Shown here piece after piece: positions 7,703 through 16,179 of a stretch of 64,000 nt of DNA (positions are counted from its first letter, which is position 1; the number at the start of each line of letters is the position of its first letter). Both the position numbers and the translations under genes were made by a program. The notes beneath the pieces were generated by a model that saw nothing but the letters and a program-made list of their open reading frames with translations, did not search any database and was not told the DNA's origin. This stretch comes from Bacteroidales bacterium (GTDB lineage: Bacteria > Bacteroidota > Bacteroidia > Bacteroidales > ML635J-15): the NCBI GenBank assembly GCA_017617125.1, contig JAFZWY010000056.1:91339-155338 (forward strand), given 5' to 3'.

Positions 7703-9589
7703 CTATCGCATTATCAGTATTTTAACAGTCTCAAACACCTCATTTTCGGAATAGGGACGTACAAAATATGCACCCTCGGGCAGACCGCTAATATTAATTA
7801 CAGTTTCGTTGCCCGACTGCATTACTACACGACCCAGATTATCATAAATCATCACTCCGCCGAAATCGGCATCGCTTTCGATATTTATCTCGGTCGATGC
7901 CGGATTTGGATATATGCTACAATGTGGTACGACATGCTCTATCGGCACATCGGCGTCCTGTCGAAGCTCGTAGCCAAACACTGGACGTATCATAAGTGCT
8001 CCCGATATTATCGAGTTCTGCCAAGTTCCCGAAACATTGTAGAAAATCTTGTCGTGAGCATCGTTTTCGGTGTCGAGACCGCAATTTAGCATATCGTTGG
8101 TAGTCTTTATCCAGCCGACATAGAATGGGCCATTGATAACTACGGCTGTATCGAGCGGATAATATACATATCCGTTAAGCTCGTTTGCAAACGAGGGACG
8201 CACACCTAGACGACTGACGATGGTGTCGCCAGGAATGCCGTTGTTGTCCTCCCATACTGTTAGGTAGAAATATTTAACATTGCCGTCGTTCTGCGTACGA
8301 TTGAAATATATGTAAACACCATATAGCGTATCAGTCATGTATGGCTCGAACTTGTATGCCAGACTTGCATTTGCTGTTCCCTGTCCCGAAATACCATAGC
8401 CTTTCTCGGCTGTTCCGTCGTCGTAAGCATAAAAGTTCTTGAAATCCTGATAGAATCTCACAGTGTCGTTCCAGCGGTAGTACTCGCGAGCCTGTGCCAC
8501 ATCGGTCTTGAGATTGGCCCTTACAAGGAATTTCGCAGAATCTTCGTCCCTGTAGCTCTCCTCGTTGAAAAAGTAGCAGAACTTCTTGGTATAAGTAATC
8601 TGCTCGTTTGCTCCTGCATTTTCGCTGTCGTCGCCACAATGATAGTCAACATATGTACGTGCGGGTATAAGCGAAGATGTTTCGTCTTTGTCGAGCACAT
8701 CGTACTGACGGTTGATGTTGTGGGTTGCGTCCTGTAGGTTAGCATACGTGAAGGTTATGGAATCGTACACAGCCTCACGGCCTTTGGACAAGAAATGGCG
8801 CCAAGGCACCTGCCTGTAATTCTTCAAGAACGGGCCTACGTTTTTAACCATAGCTACGTCCTCGATAATTGTATCGTTGCATGAGCGATTTGCATCGAGG
8901 ATTATGAAATCGAGGTTCCACTGGTCGACATTACTCTGCCAGCTAGGTTCGTAGCTCGAACTTATGCTTACGTAGTTAATAAAGCGGAAGCGGAAACCTT
9001 TCTTCAGCCAAACAGAATCGGCAATAGGCACCAGCACCAGCTCGAAGTTTTCCATAACAGAGCCTCCGGCAGCTCTCCATACGCTTCGCCATTCATCGTC
9101 GGCAACAGAATAGAACTGCAGCACGAGCGAATCGCGGAATTCGGGCATATTGCCGTTGCCGCCACACTGGTAGAAAAAGCTGAGATATATAGAATCCGAA
9201 GCATTACGCTGCAGATTTATCGGCTTGGAGGTAAGGAAATCGGATACATCCGACATACCAAACGGCAAGGTCGGGTAGACATTGCCATGTTCGTCGAGAG
9301 CATCGAGTGTTGCCACGCCTATCGAAACAGGATTCTTACCGCACGAGGTGTTTATGAAAGCGTATTTGTCCGACCACTTCGATGAGTCGGGATACATATA
9401 CGATGACGAAAAGTCGTCGAAAAACGGCAGTTCGAGAGTATCGGAAGTTGCAACTTTGTATCCGTATTTCTCGAAATAACGTGCGCTATAGTCGCTAAGT
9501 GCAGGATTACCGCAATCGATGACAACCTCCTGCGAATAAAGATTGATAACACAAAATGCAAATATCAATATGGCGACTATCCTTTTCAT
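7703..9589 (-). CDS. Secreted protein with T9SS type A sorting domain
   Basis: 628 residues. A signal peptide (1-19, ending NLYSQ) is followed by an LPFFDDFSS segment that often opens lectin- or MAM-like domains of surface adhesins. About 500 residues of beta-rich, aromatic sequence follow, with no catalytic motif I recognise. The C-terminal sorting domain (about 555-628) has CSIYPNPASTEINI, YDNLGRVVMQSG and GAYFVRPY. Export by Sec and then T9SS to the cell surface is inferred from these signals. It sits between the PASTA-protein gene (15 nt upstream) and rluD (9 nt downstream) in one operon. Confidence 0.88.
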   Translation of the reverse strand: MKRIVAILIFAFCVINLYSQEVVIDCGNPALSDYSARYFEKYGYKVATSDTLELPFFDDFSSSYMYPDSSKWSDKYAFINTSCGKNPVSIGVATLDALDEHGNVYPTLPFGMSDVSDFLTSKPINLQRNASDSIYLSFFYQCGGNGNMPEFRDSLVLQFYSVADDEWRSVWRAAGGSVMENFELVLVPIADSVWLKKGFRFRFINYVSISSSYEPSWQSNVDQWNLDFIILDANRSCNDTIIEDVAMVKNVGPFLKNYRQVPWRHFLSKGREAVYDSITFTYANLQDATHNINRQYDVLDKDETSSLIPARTYVDYHCGDDSENAGANEQITYTKKFCYFFNEESYRDEDSAKFLVRANLKTDVAQAREYYRWNDTVRFYQDFKNFYAYDDGTAEKGYGISGQGTANASLAYKFEPYMTDTLYGVYIYFNRTQNDGNVKYFYLTVWEDNNGIPGDTIVSRLGVRPSFANELNGYVYYPLDTAVVINGPFYVGWIKTTNDMLNCGLDTENDAHDKIFYNVSGTWQNSIISGALMIRPVFGYELRQDADVPIEHVVPHCSIYPNPASTEINIESDADFGGVMIYDNLGRVVMQSGNETVINISGLPEGAYFVRPYSENEVFETVKILIMR

Positions 9590-9604
9590 ACTACTGCTTT
9601 TGGT

Positions 9605-10270
9605 TTATTCATCAAAATTAGTGCCACTGGCTTCAGGAGCAGGCTCATCCAATTTGCTCATTTCTTCGAGAGTGGATACTTTTTCCTCCTCTTCTTCGTC
9701 GTCTTCCTCCTTCGAATTTGGATCACGACCTGCAACAACAAAGTCGATGCGCGAACCTTGCTTTATCTCTGTTCCAGGTTCAATAGGACGGCCCTTATAC
9801 ATCTGCTTTAGCACAATATTGACGACTTCGCCGTCACGCTGCCATTTAACAGTTCCTTTCTTCAGCTTGGCATGCTTCAGACGAGCATCGAGCACCTTGT
9901 ACTGTTCGCCAACGAACGATGGCATTCTGACGAGAATTTCATCCCTGGTATTTACTTTGATATACACTGTGCGTCCGTGTTTTACCAAGGATTCCTTTGC
10001 TGGATTCTGTTCAACGACAACACCTTTTGGCAAAGAATCGATAAAAAGCGTATCAACAACCTCATAGCCAAAACCTTCGTCATCGAGCATCGCAATAGCC
10101 TCATCGGCATCCATTCCAACAACTGTCGGCACGGTAACCGAATCGCCATGACGCGTACACGACTTAAGACTTACCATCAGCACGACTACGGCGAGGACAA
10201 AAAACAATATGATTCCCAGTATGTTGAACCAAAATGCCTTGCTTAATATAAAATTTAAAAACTTCTTCAT
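9605..10270 (-). CDS. PASTA-domain membrane protein
   Basis: 221 residues. A membrane helix at about 13-34 anchors the protein, with the rest in the periplasm. Two PASTA domains follow: DSVTVPTVVGMDADEAIAML (about 43-111) and ILVRMPSFVGEQYKVLDARL (about 112-182). An acidic, disordered tail ends the protein (SKEEDDEEEEEK). There is no kinase domain, unlike PASTA proteins of Gram-positives. PASTA modules bind peptidoglycan or muropeptides in known cases, so a wall-sensing or scaffold role is an inference. It is the first gene of the operon with the T9SS cargo and rluD. Confidence 0.88.
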   Translation of the reverse strand: MKKFLNFILSKAFWFNILGIILFFVLAVVVLMVSLKSCTRHGDSVTVPTVVGMDADEAIAMLDDEGFGYEVVDTLFIDSLPKGVVVEQNPAKESLVKHGRTVYIKVNTRDEILVRMPSFVGEQYKVLDARLKHAKLKKGTVKWQRDGEVVNIVLKQMYKGRPIEPGTEIKQGSRIDFVVAGRDPNSKEEDDEEEEEKVSTLEEMSKLDEPAPEASGTNFDE

Positions 10271-10405
10271 TTCAACAAAAAAATTGAGCCGTAAAGTTAA
10301 TACTTTTTATCGAATCTACAGCACTTCATATTAAACATAAAAAAGTACAACCGGCACATTGACCTTATAACGCAAAAATTGGGATAAAATTATAAATAAA
10401 AGAAT

Positions 10406-10413
10406 TATTTTTG
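10406..10413 (+). promoter_or_regulatory. Promoter -7 box of the DAHP synthase gene
   Basis: TATTTTTG, 17 nt before the ATG. The nearest TTG upstream (10379-10381) is 24 nt away, longer than usual, so the -33 part is doubtful. Confidence 0.45.
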
Positions 10414-10430
10414 CGCAAAATTGCAAACAG

Positions 10431-11459
10431 ATGGCAATCCGACCGATACTTATATGCGGACCTTGCAGCGCCGAAAGCGAAGAGATGGTGCTTGAAACGG
10501 CAAGAGAACTAAAAAATCTTGTTGCTCCCGACTATTTTCGTGCTGGAATATGGAAGCCACGCACTCGTCCCGACTCTTTCGAGGGAGTAGGCGAAAAAGG
10601 GCTGGCATGGATGAAACGGGTACAGGAAGAACTCAACATTCCGGTAATCACCGAAGTCGCCAACGCTAGCCATGTCGAGAAAATTGCTGAATACGGATTC
10701 AAGGCATTCTGGATAGGCGCACGTACTGTTGCCAATCCTTTTTCGGTGCAAGAAATTGCCGAAGCAGCTAAAGGCTGTAGCATCAAGGTGTTTGTAAAGA
10801 ATCCTACCAATCCCGACATTGACTTATGGTGCGGTGCCATAGAACGTTTCCAGAAGCTTGGCTTCGATGAAATTGTAGCCGTAAGCCGAGGTTTCTATCC
10901 GTTTGCCGAAACAAAACTGCGCAACATGCCCTGCTGGGAAATTCCGATTGAACTTGCCCGCCGTATGCCCGAGTTGAAAATCATCTGCGATCCCAGCCAC
11001 ATTGCAGGCGACACAAGATACATTGCCGAGATTGCGCAGCAGGCAATAAACCTCAATATGTCAGGTCTGATGATTGAATCGCACTGCTGTCCGTCAAACG
11101 CACTGAGCGACAAGAGCCAACAGCTAACGCCAGCAGAAGTCAAAAGCCTCATCGACAACCTGAAGATGAAAACTTCTGCAATCGACGATCGCAATTTCGA
11201 GACGAAACTCGAATCGCTCCGTAGCAAAATTGACGTACTTGACTATCAACTAATTGACATACTAAAACAAAGATTTGCCATAACCAACGAGATTGGCGAA
11301 ATAAAAAAGTCGCGCAACGTTGCCGTCCTGCAAATCGACCGCTGGAAGAAAGTTTTGGAATCACGAAGCGAATATGCCGAAAAACTTGGTCTTTCTCGCG
11401 AACTCATTGCCGCATTGTTTTCCGAAATACACAAGGAATCGATAAAGGAACAACAATAA
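10431..11459 (+). CDS. Bifunctional DAHP synthase / chorismate mutase
   Basis: 342 residues. The N-terminal part is a beta-type (KdsA-like) 3-deoxy-7-phosphoheptulonate synthase: CGPCSAESEEMV, FRAGIWKPRTRPDSFEG, AFWIGARTVANPF, ICDPSHIAGDTRYI and IESHCCPS. It performs the first shikimate-pathway step. The C-terminal 80 residues are an AroQ-type chorismate mutase (LRSKIDVLDYQLIDILKQRF, then EIGEIKKSR), the branch step to Phe/Tyr. Such fusions are known in Bacteroidetes and often give feedback control by prephenate. The gene is monocistronic on the plus strand between two minus-strand blocks. Confidence 0.93.
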   Translation: MAIRPILICGPCSAESEEMVLETARELKNLVAPDYFRAGIWKPRTRPDSFEGVGEKGLAWMKRVQEELNIPVITEVANASHVEKIAEYGFKAFWIGARTVANPFSVQEIAEAAKGCSIKVFVKNPTNPDIDLWCGAIERFQKLGFDEIVAVSRGFYPFAETKLRNMPCWEIPIELARRMPELKIICDPSHIAGDTRYIAEIAQQAINLNMSGLMIESHCCPSNALSDKSQQLTPAEVKSLIDNLKMKTSAIDDRNFETKLESLRSKIDVLDYQLIDILKQRFAITNEIGEIKKSRNVAVLQIDRWKKVLESRSEYAEKLGLSRELIAALFSEIHKESIKEQQ

Positions 11460-11707
11460 GGAGGGACGAAAAGGCTGAAAGGCTTGAAGGCTGAAAGGCT
11501 GAAAGCCGTTTGTACAGGCGCAATTCATTGCGTCTCAAAAACACCAAAGCCATTAAACATTAGTACTGTCGCGGCACGCCACGACACAACAACAAAAAAC
11601 TTAGAAACAGCGAAGCGAGAACGGCGAAGCCCTCAACGAAGTTAAACGGCGAAGCCATAGAAACGCCGAAGGCATTCAAACGTTAAACTTGAAACGGCTT
11701 TAGCCTT
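11460..11707. repeat. Intergenic mini-hairpin array
   Basis: No gene is present. The first part (11472-11508) repeats GGCTGAAA-type words. CGCAAT/ATTGCG (11519-11532) is a short inverted repeat. From 11623 small perfect inverted repeats follow in series: GGC-GAA-GCC (11623-11631), AAC-GAA-GTT (11635-11643), GGC-GAA-GCC (11648-11656), GCC-GAA-GGC (11665-11673) and GGC-TTTA-GCC (11696-11705), joined by spacers such as ATAGAAAC. The last unit abuts the stop of the PagL-like gene and, with its TTTT tail, could end the plus-strand transcript. Confidence 0.8.
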
Positions 11708-12820
11708 TTACCTTCCCCATCTACGGCACGAGAACCCTATTCCGCTCTCAATGTACTGTGCCTTGAAACCATGTGCTTTCAGAGAAAGATTCAAGAAAAT
11801 ATAATCGGTCAGGTAATAACGCCCACCTATTCGGAAATAAACCCAATCGTAGGCCCATACCTTATTATAGACATACGCACCTATATACGTCATCAGTTCG
11901 AACCTGCGATACACAAGCTGATGTCCGACAGCTACACCGAACTTCACTATATCCGAAAATTTGTCGTAAAACTGAACCAGTCCCCTGGCATCGTCGAAAT
12001 AATAATATTTCATGTTTTCGTTGTAGAACATGTCGAACGAAGCGCCAATCTTTCCTATCTTTCCATACTGATAAGTATATCCGGCCGCTACCGTGCTGCA
12101 TATGAATCCTCCACCACGGCCTTCATACCCTACCGAATACTCGTCGGCAGTAGCACAAGTACCCATAATCCATGCCTCGTGAGGCGACAAGCCGTCCTGA
12201 TAGTCTCGACGGCTCTGCGCATAATTCTTTGTTGCAAGATCCTTCGACAACAGAAGCGACACAGCAAACTGGTTAAGCCCGAGATTTGGTTTCAGCACAG
12301 CCCCATTCGAATAGTGCGCCAACATCGGCATTAGCTTAAGCTCGAATCCATGAGGAAGACGGAACGCGAAATTTGCGCCCATATTGAAATAAAAGCATAG
12401 GTTTGTGCTTACAGCCAGATTTTCAGGATTTTCCTGCTTGTTATACTTCTCGGTCATATAGGCAAGTCCGGCATTGACACGCAGTCCGAACCTAAAAACG
12501 CCTTTGTCGGCCAATGCAAAATCCATGAACGTATACGCCGAAACTGCAGAACCAAGCACCTTAGGATAACCGAGATAATTGTAACTGACACCAAATCCAT
12601 GTTGCGGCGAACGGTATTTCCTGTCGTAGAAATTACCCGACCTTGTACTGAAATAATAGTTTAGCTCTCCTCCTGCGATTGTTCGCGCAAGCGATTCCAT
12701 TCCTGCGCGATGTGGGACATTGCGTCCGCACCAGCCCTTCAGCTCGATACTATGGGTCCGCTGTGCCGACAAGCTGCAGCACACCGCCAACAACATTAGC
12801 TGTATCAGGATTTTTTTCAT
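11708..12820 (-). CDS. Outer-membrane protein, PagL-like lipid A deacylase family
   Basis: 370 residues. The signal peptide is about 1-19 (ending SLSAQ). The body is aromatic, with amphipathic strands as in outer-membrane barrels. The motif AHYSNGAVLKPNLGLN (His169, Ser171, Asn172) matches the HxSN...PNxG active-site pattern of PagL 3-O-deacylases (acyloxyacyl hydrolases). It is about twice the length of classical PagL, with an added second beta-rich half. Its start overlaps the LptF/G permease stop by 4 nt, so LPS transport and lipid A trimming would be made together. Activity is inferred from the motif only. Confidence 0.75.
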   Translation of the reverse strand: MKKILIQLMLLAVCCSLSAQRTHSIELKGWCGRNVPHRAGMESLARTIAGGELNYYFSTRSGNFYDRKYRSPQHGFGVSYNYLGYPKVLGSAVSAYTFMDFALADKGVFRFGLRVNAGLAYMTEKYNKQENPENLAVSTNLCFYFNMGANFAFRLPHGFELKLMPMLAHYSNGAVLKPNLGLNQFAVSLLLSKDLATKNYAQSRRDYQDGLSPHEAWIMGTCATADEYSVGYEGRGGGFICSTVAAGYTYQYGKIGKIGASFDMFYNENMKYYYFDDARGLVQFYDKFSDIVKFGVAVGHQLVYRRFELMTYIGAYVYNKVWAYDWVYFRIGGRYYLTDYIFLNLSLKAHGFKAQYIESGIGFSCRRWGR

Positions 12821-13899
12821 TGTCTTGCAGCTGTAAAGTATACAATTACGGCTATTATCGCAAAGATAAAGTTAGGTACCCATACCGCCAGCATAGGGCT
12901 CAAGAAACCGCTGAGCGCAAATGTCGTGGAAAAACGCTGGAACAATATGTACGAAAAACTAAGCAGCAGGCCGAACAATATATTTACGCCAAGGCCGCCC
13001 CTGCGCTTTTTTACCGACAGTGAGAAACCAATGATTGTAAGTATGAATATCGAAAACGGCACAGCACCTCGGTTGTGAAGCTCTATCTCACTTGATATGA
13101 CAGCCGAGGTCCCCGACAACTTCTGTTCTGCAATATATGCTCTAAGTTCTTTGTCGTTAAGCGCTTCCACAGTCGTAGTCTTCTTGAAGAAATCGTCGGG
13201 GCATATGCGTATGGCAGTATCTTTCTGCACTCCTGTCTCTATGTGCTCAATGCCTTTGTCGAAGGTACGTATGCAATAGTTTTTTGCCTTCCACAGTTCC
13301 TTTTTGCTGTCCCACTGTATCATGTCGGCAGTCATCTTCGACTTCAATTCAACGCCATCAAACTTTTCTAGCGACAAACGAAGTCCGACGCCATGGTCTC
13401 TGTTGAAACTCTCAATGTAGAAATACACACCTGGTTCCAGTTGTCGATGAACGTTGAACGAACTTATCCTCGGGCCTCCCTTCGAAACATACTTCTCCTC
13501 GAATGCAAGCCTGGTCTTGTTACAGTCAGGAATTACATAGTTGCCGAGCATAAACGAGAAGGCCGTAATTATCAAGCCGCCGACAAAATATGGGCGTAAT
13601 AGGCGAAACTTACTTATTCCACTGGCAAACATGGCTATAAATTCCGACTTGCTTGCCATCTTCGAAGTAAAGAATATTACCGAGATAAACACAAACAAGG
13701 CACAGAACAAGTTCGCAAAATTAGGAATGAAATTGAGGTAGTACTGGAATATAATATCTGACACCGAGGCTCCACGGTCGATAAAATTGTCAATTTTTTC
13801 GGAAATGTCGAACACCACCGCCACGCAGACAATGAGGAAGAGGGCAAGGAAAAACGTGCCCATAAATTTCCGTAATATATACCAGTCAAGTTTTCTCAA
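12817..13899 (-). CDS. LptF/LptG-family LPS export permease
   Basis: 360 residues. N-terminal membrane helices (about 12-30, 50-77, 100-120), a periplasmic beta-jellyroll region, and three C-terminal helices give the YjgP/YjgQ layout. The opening RKLDWYILRKFMGTFF is typical of the family. LptF and LptG form the inner-membrane part of the LptBFGC extractor; which of the two this is cannot be told. The start is a TTG at 13899, immediately after the TAG of tgt, which is in the same frame, so no upstream start exists. The next ATG would lose the conserved opening. Confidence 0.88.
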   Translation of the reverse strand: MRKLDWYILRKFMGTFFLALFLIVCVAVVFDISEKIDNFIDRGASVSDIIFQYYLNFIPNFANLFCALFVFISVIFFTSKMASKSEFIAMFASGISKFRLLRPYFVGGLIITAFSFMLGNYVIPDCNKTRLAFEEKYVSKGGPRISSFNVHRQLEPGVYFYIESFNRDHGVGLRLSLEKFDGVELKSKMTADMIQWDSKKELWKAKNYCIRTFDKGIEHIETGVQKDTAIRICPDDFFKKTTTVEALNDKELRAYIAEQKLSGTSAVISSEIELHNRGAVPFSIFILTIIGFSLSVKKRRGGLGVNILFGLLLSFSYILFQRFSTTFALSGFLSPMLAVWVPNFIFAIIAVIVYFTAARQ

Positions 13900-15030
13900 C
13901 TATAGTCTCCTTCCTAGTTTTTCAATCATCATGTTCTTCCACTCGGAGAATGTTCCGTCGGCAATGTGCTGACGCGCCAAATCGACCAGATGCAAGTAGA
14001 ATCCCAAGTTGTGAATGCTTGCAATCTGAGCCGCCAGCATTTCACCGGCAATGACCAAATGTCGCAGATATGCCTTCGAGTAGAACGAGTCGACAATCGT
14101 CGTACCGTTTTCGTCGAGCGGAGAGAAATCGTCCTTCCATTTCTCGTTGCGCATGTTCATTGTACCTTCCATTGTGAAAAGCATTCCGTTGCGGGCGTTG
14201 CGCGTAGGCATTACGCAGTCGAACATGTCGATACCGCGGGCTATACCCTCGAGAATATTTGCAGGAGTACCCACTCCCATAAGATAGCGAGGCTTGTCTT
14301 GCGGCAGGTGCTCGTTTACGATTTCGATCATGTCATACATCTGCTGTGTAGGTTCACCAACCGACAATCCGCCAATAGCATTGCCTTCGGCTCCTATGTC
14401 GGCGACATATTTTGCCGATTCTACGCGCAAGTCCTCGTAGGTGGAACCCTGCACTATCGGGAAGAATGCCTGCTTGTAACCATACAAGCCTTCGGTTTCG
14501 TTGAAGTGCTTCCAACCACGCGAAAGCCACGAGTTCGTAAGTTTCAACGACTTGGCAGCATATCTGTAGTCGCATGGATAAGGCGTACACTCGTCGAAAG
14601 CCATCATGATGTCGGCACCGATGTTACGCTGAATATCAACAACACGCTCGGGTGTAAAAATATGCTTCGACCCGTCGATATGACTTCTGAAGATAGCACC
14701 GTCGGCGGTAAGTTTACGGCAGTCGGCCATCGAAAACACCTGAAATCCTCCACTGTCGGTAAGTATAGGCCTGTCCCATCCGTTGAACTTATGCAAACCG
14801 CCAGCCTTGTTTATGATTTCGATTCCAGGACGCAGATAAAGATGATAAGTGTTGCCAAGTATTATCTGTGCATCTATTTCGTTCTTAATTTCGTATGTAT
14901 GAACACCCTTTACCGTTCCACAGGTACCTACAGGCATGAAAATCGGCGTTTGGATGTCGCCATGGTCAGTGGTAATCACACCACGACGGGCGTTAGTCTT
15001 GTCGTCTTTATGTAAAATTGTAAAATTCAT
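13900..15030 (-). CDS. tgt: tRNA-guanine transglycosylase
   Basis: 376 residues from the ATG at 15030. A TTG at 15048 overlaps the -7 box and is rejected. The enzyme swaps guanine 34 for preQ1 in queuosine tRNAs. Visible motifs are GNTYHLYLRPG, LTDSGGFQVFSM (catalytic Asp region), AFDECTPYP, QGSTYEDLR, GGLSVGEP, YLMGVGTP and the second catalytic Asp in GIDMFDCVMPTR. The C-terminal zinc motif CxCxxC of the classical bacterial enzyme is absent: the segment DENGTTIVDSFYSKAYLRHL has no cysteine. It is the first gene of the tgt-lptF/G-pagL operon. Confidence 0.95.
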   Translation of the reverse strand: MNFTILHKDDKTNARRGVITTDHGDIQTPIFMPVGTCGTVKGVHTYEIKNEIDAQIILGNTYHLYLRPGIEIINKAGGLHKFNGWDRPILTDSGGFQVFSMADCRKLTADGAIFRSHIDGSKHIFTPERVVDIQRNIGADIMMAFDECTPYPCDYRYAAKSLKLTNSWLSRGWKHFNETEGLYGYKQAFFPIVQGSTYEDLRVESAKYVADIGAEGNAIGGLSVGEPTQQMYDMIEIVNEHLPQDKPRYLMGVGTPANILEGIARGIDMFDCVMPTRNARNGMLFTMEGTMNMRNEKWKDDFSPLDENGTTIVDSFYSKAYLRHLVIAGEMLAAQIASIHNLGFYLHLVDLARQHIADGTFSEWKNMMIEKLGRRL

Positions 15031-15034
15031 GGTG

Positions 15035-15042
15035 CAAAGATA
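15035..15042 (-). promoter_or_regulatory. Promoter -7 box of tgt, almost touching the start codon
   Basis: TATCTTTG on the minus strand, only 4 nt (CACC) before the ATG. If active, the transcript would have essentially no leader. Confidence 0.5.
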
Positions 15043-15087
15043 ATTCAATTTTGGATTTTATAATGTGCATGCAATGCATTATATCAC

Positions 15088-15127
15088 GACAAATAAAAAG
15101 CACCGACTAAATAATAGTCAGTGCTTT
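15088..15127 (-). terminator. Terminator of the GGGtGRT gene
   Basis: AAAGCACTGACT pairs with AGTCGGTGCTTT (12 bp with one U-G wobble in RNA) around a 7-nt loop and runs into TTTTTATTT on the minus strand, 20 nt after the stop. Confidence 0.8.
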
Positions 15128-15146
15128 ATTGTAAATGATAATAATC

Positions 15147-16157
15147 TTACTTCTTCATTGCTTCCTCTACCGATACGGCTACAGCGACTGTTGCGCCAAC
15201 CATAGGGTTGTTGCCCATTCCGAGGAATCCCATCATCTCGACATGTGCCGGAACCGATGACGAACCTGCAAACTGAGCATCGGAGTGCATACGTCCCATG
15301 GTATCGGTCATACCGTACGAAGCAGGACCAGCAGCCATATTGTCGGGATGAAGAGTACGGCCAGTTCCACCGCCCGAAGCAACCGAGAAATACTTCTTAC
15401 CTGCAAGTATTCTTTCCTTCTTGTATGTACCTGCAACCGGGTGCTGGAAACGTGTTGGGTTGGTCGAGTTACCAGTAATCGATACGTCAACGTCTTCCTT
15501 CCACATTATTGCAACACCTTCGCGAACATCGTCGGCACCATAGCAGTTGACCTTTGCACGCGGACCGTTGGAATATGCCTTGCGACGTACTTCCTTAAGT
15601 TCTCCAGTGTAGTAGTCGAACTCGGTCTGCACATATGTGAAACCGTTGATACGCGAAATTATCATTGCAGCATCCTTTCCGAGTCCGTTGAGGATTACAC
15701 GGAGAGGATTTTTACGCACCTTGTTTGCCATTTCGGCAATCTTAATTGCACCTTCGGCAGCAGCGAACGATTCGTGACCTGCGAGGAAAGCAAAGCACTG
15801 TGTTTCTTCGCTTAGCAGACGAGCAGCCAAGTTACCATGTCCGCGGCCAACCTTGCGGTCGTCGGCTACAGAACCTTTTATGCAGAATGCCTGCAGACCT
15901 TCTCCGATTGCCTCTGCAGCTTCGGCAGCAGTCTTGCATCCTTTCTTGATTGCTATTGCAGCACCAACAACGTAAGCCCATTTTGCATTCTCGAAACAAA
16001 TATTTTGTGTCTGTTCGCATTCGAGGTATGGGTCGATTCCGTACTGGTCGCATATCTTATTTGCTTCTTCAATAGAAGCTATGCCGTATGAGTTGAGGAC
16101 CTTGGTGATGTTCTCCATGCGGCGCTCTTGACTTTCAAATTTTATATCTCGTATCAT
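15147..16157 (-). CDS. GGGtGRT protein
   Basis: 336 residues. The name-giving motif GGGTGRT is at residues 262-268, within VASGGGTGRTLHPDNMAAGP. Other strong segments are DRKVGRGHGNLAARLLSEET, FAFLAGHESFAAAEGAIKIA, NPLRVILNGLGKDAA and a glycine-rich C-terminus GFLGMGNNPMVGATVAVA. It is a conserved cytoplasmic family of unknown function found mostly in anaerobes. It starts 22 nt after an Fe-S scaffold-like gene. The constant pairing suggests a joint role in cofactor or Fe-S handling, but that is inference. It has no signal peptide or membrane segment. Confidence 0.88.
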   Translation of the reverse strand: MIRDIKFESQERRMENITKVLNSYGIASIEEANKICDQYGIDPYLECEQTQNICFENAKWAYVVGAAIAIKKGCKTAAEAAEAIGEGLQAFCIKGSVADDRKVGRGHGNLAARLLSEETQCFAFLAGHESFAAAEGAIKIAEMANKVRKNPLRVILNGLGKDAAMIISRINGFTYVQTEFDYYTGELKEVRRKAYSNGPRAKVNCYGADDVREGVAIMWKEDVDVSITGNSTNPTRFQHPVAGTYKKERILAGKKYFSVASGGGTGRTLHPDNMAAGPASYGMTDTMGRMHSDAQFAGSSSVPAHVEMMGFLGMGNNPMVGATVAVAVSVEEAMKK

Positions 16158-16179
16158 AGTTGATAATCATTTAGGTTTG

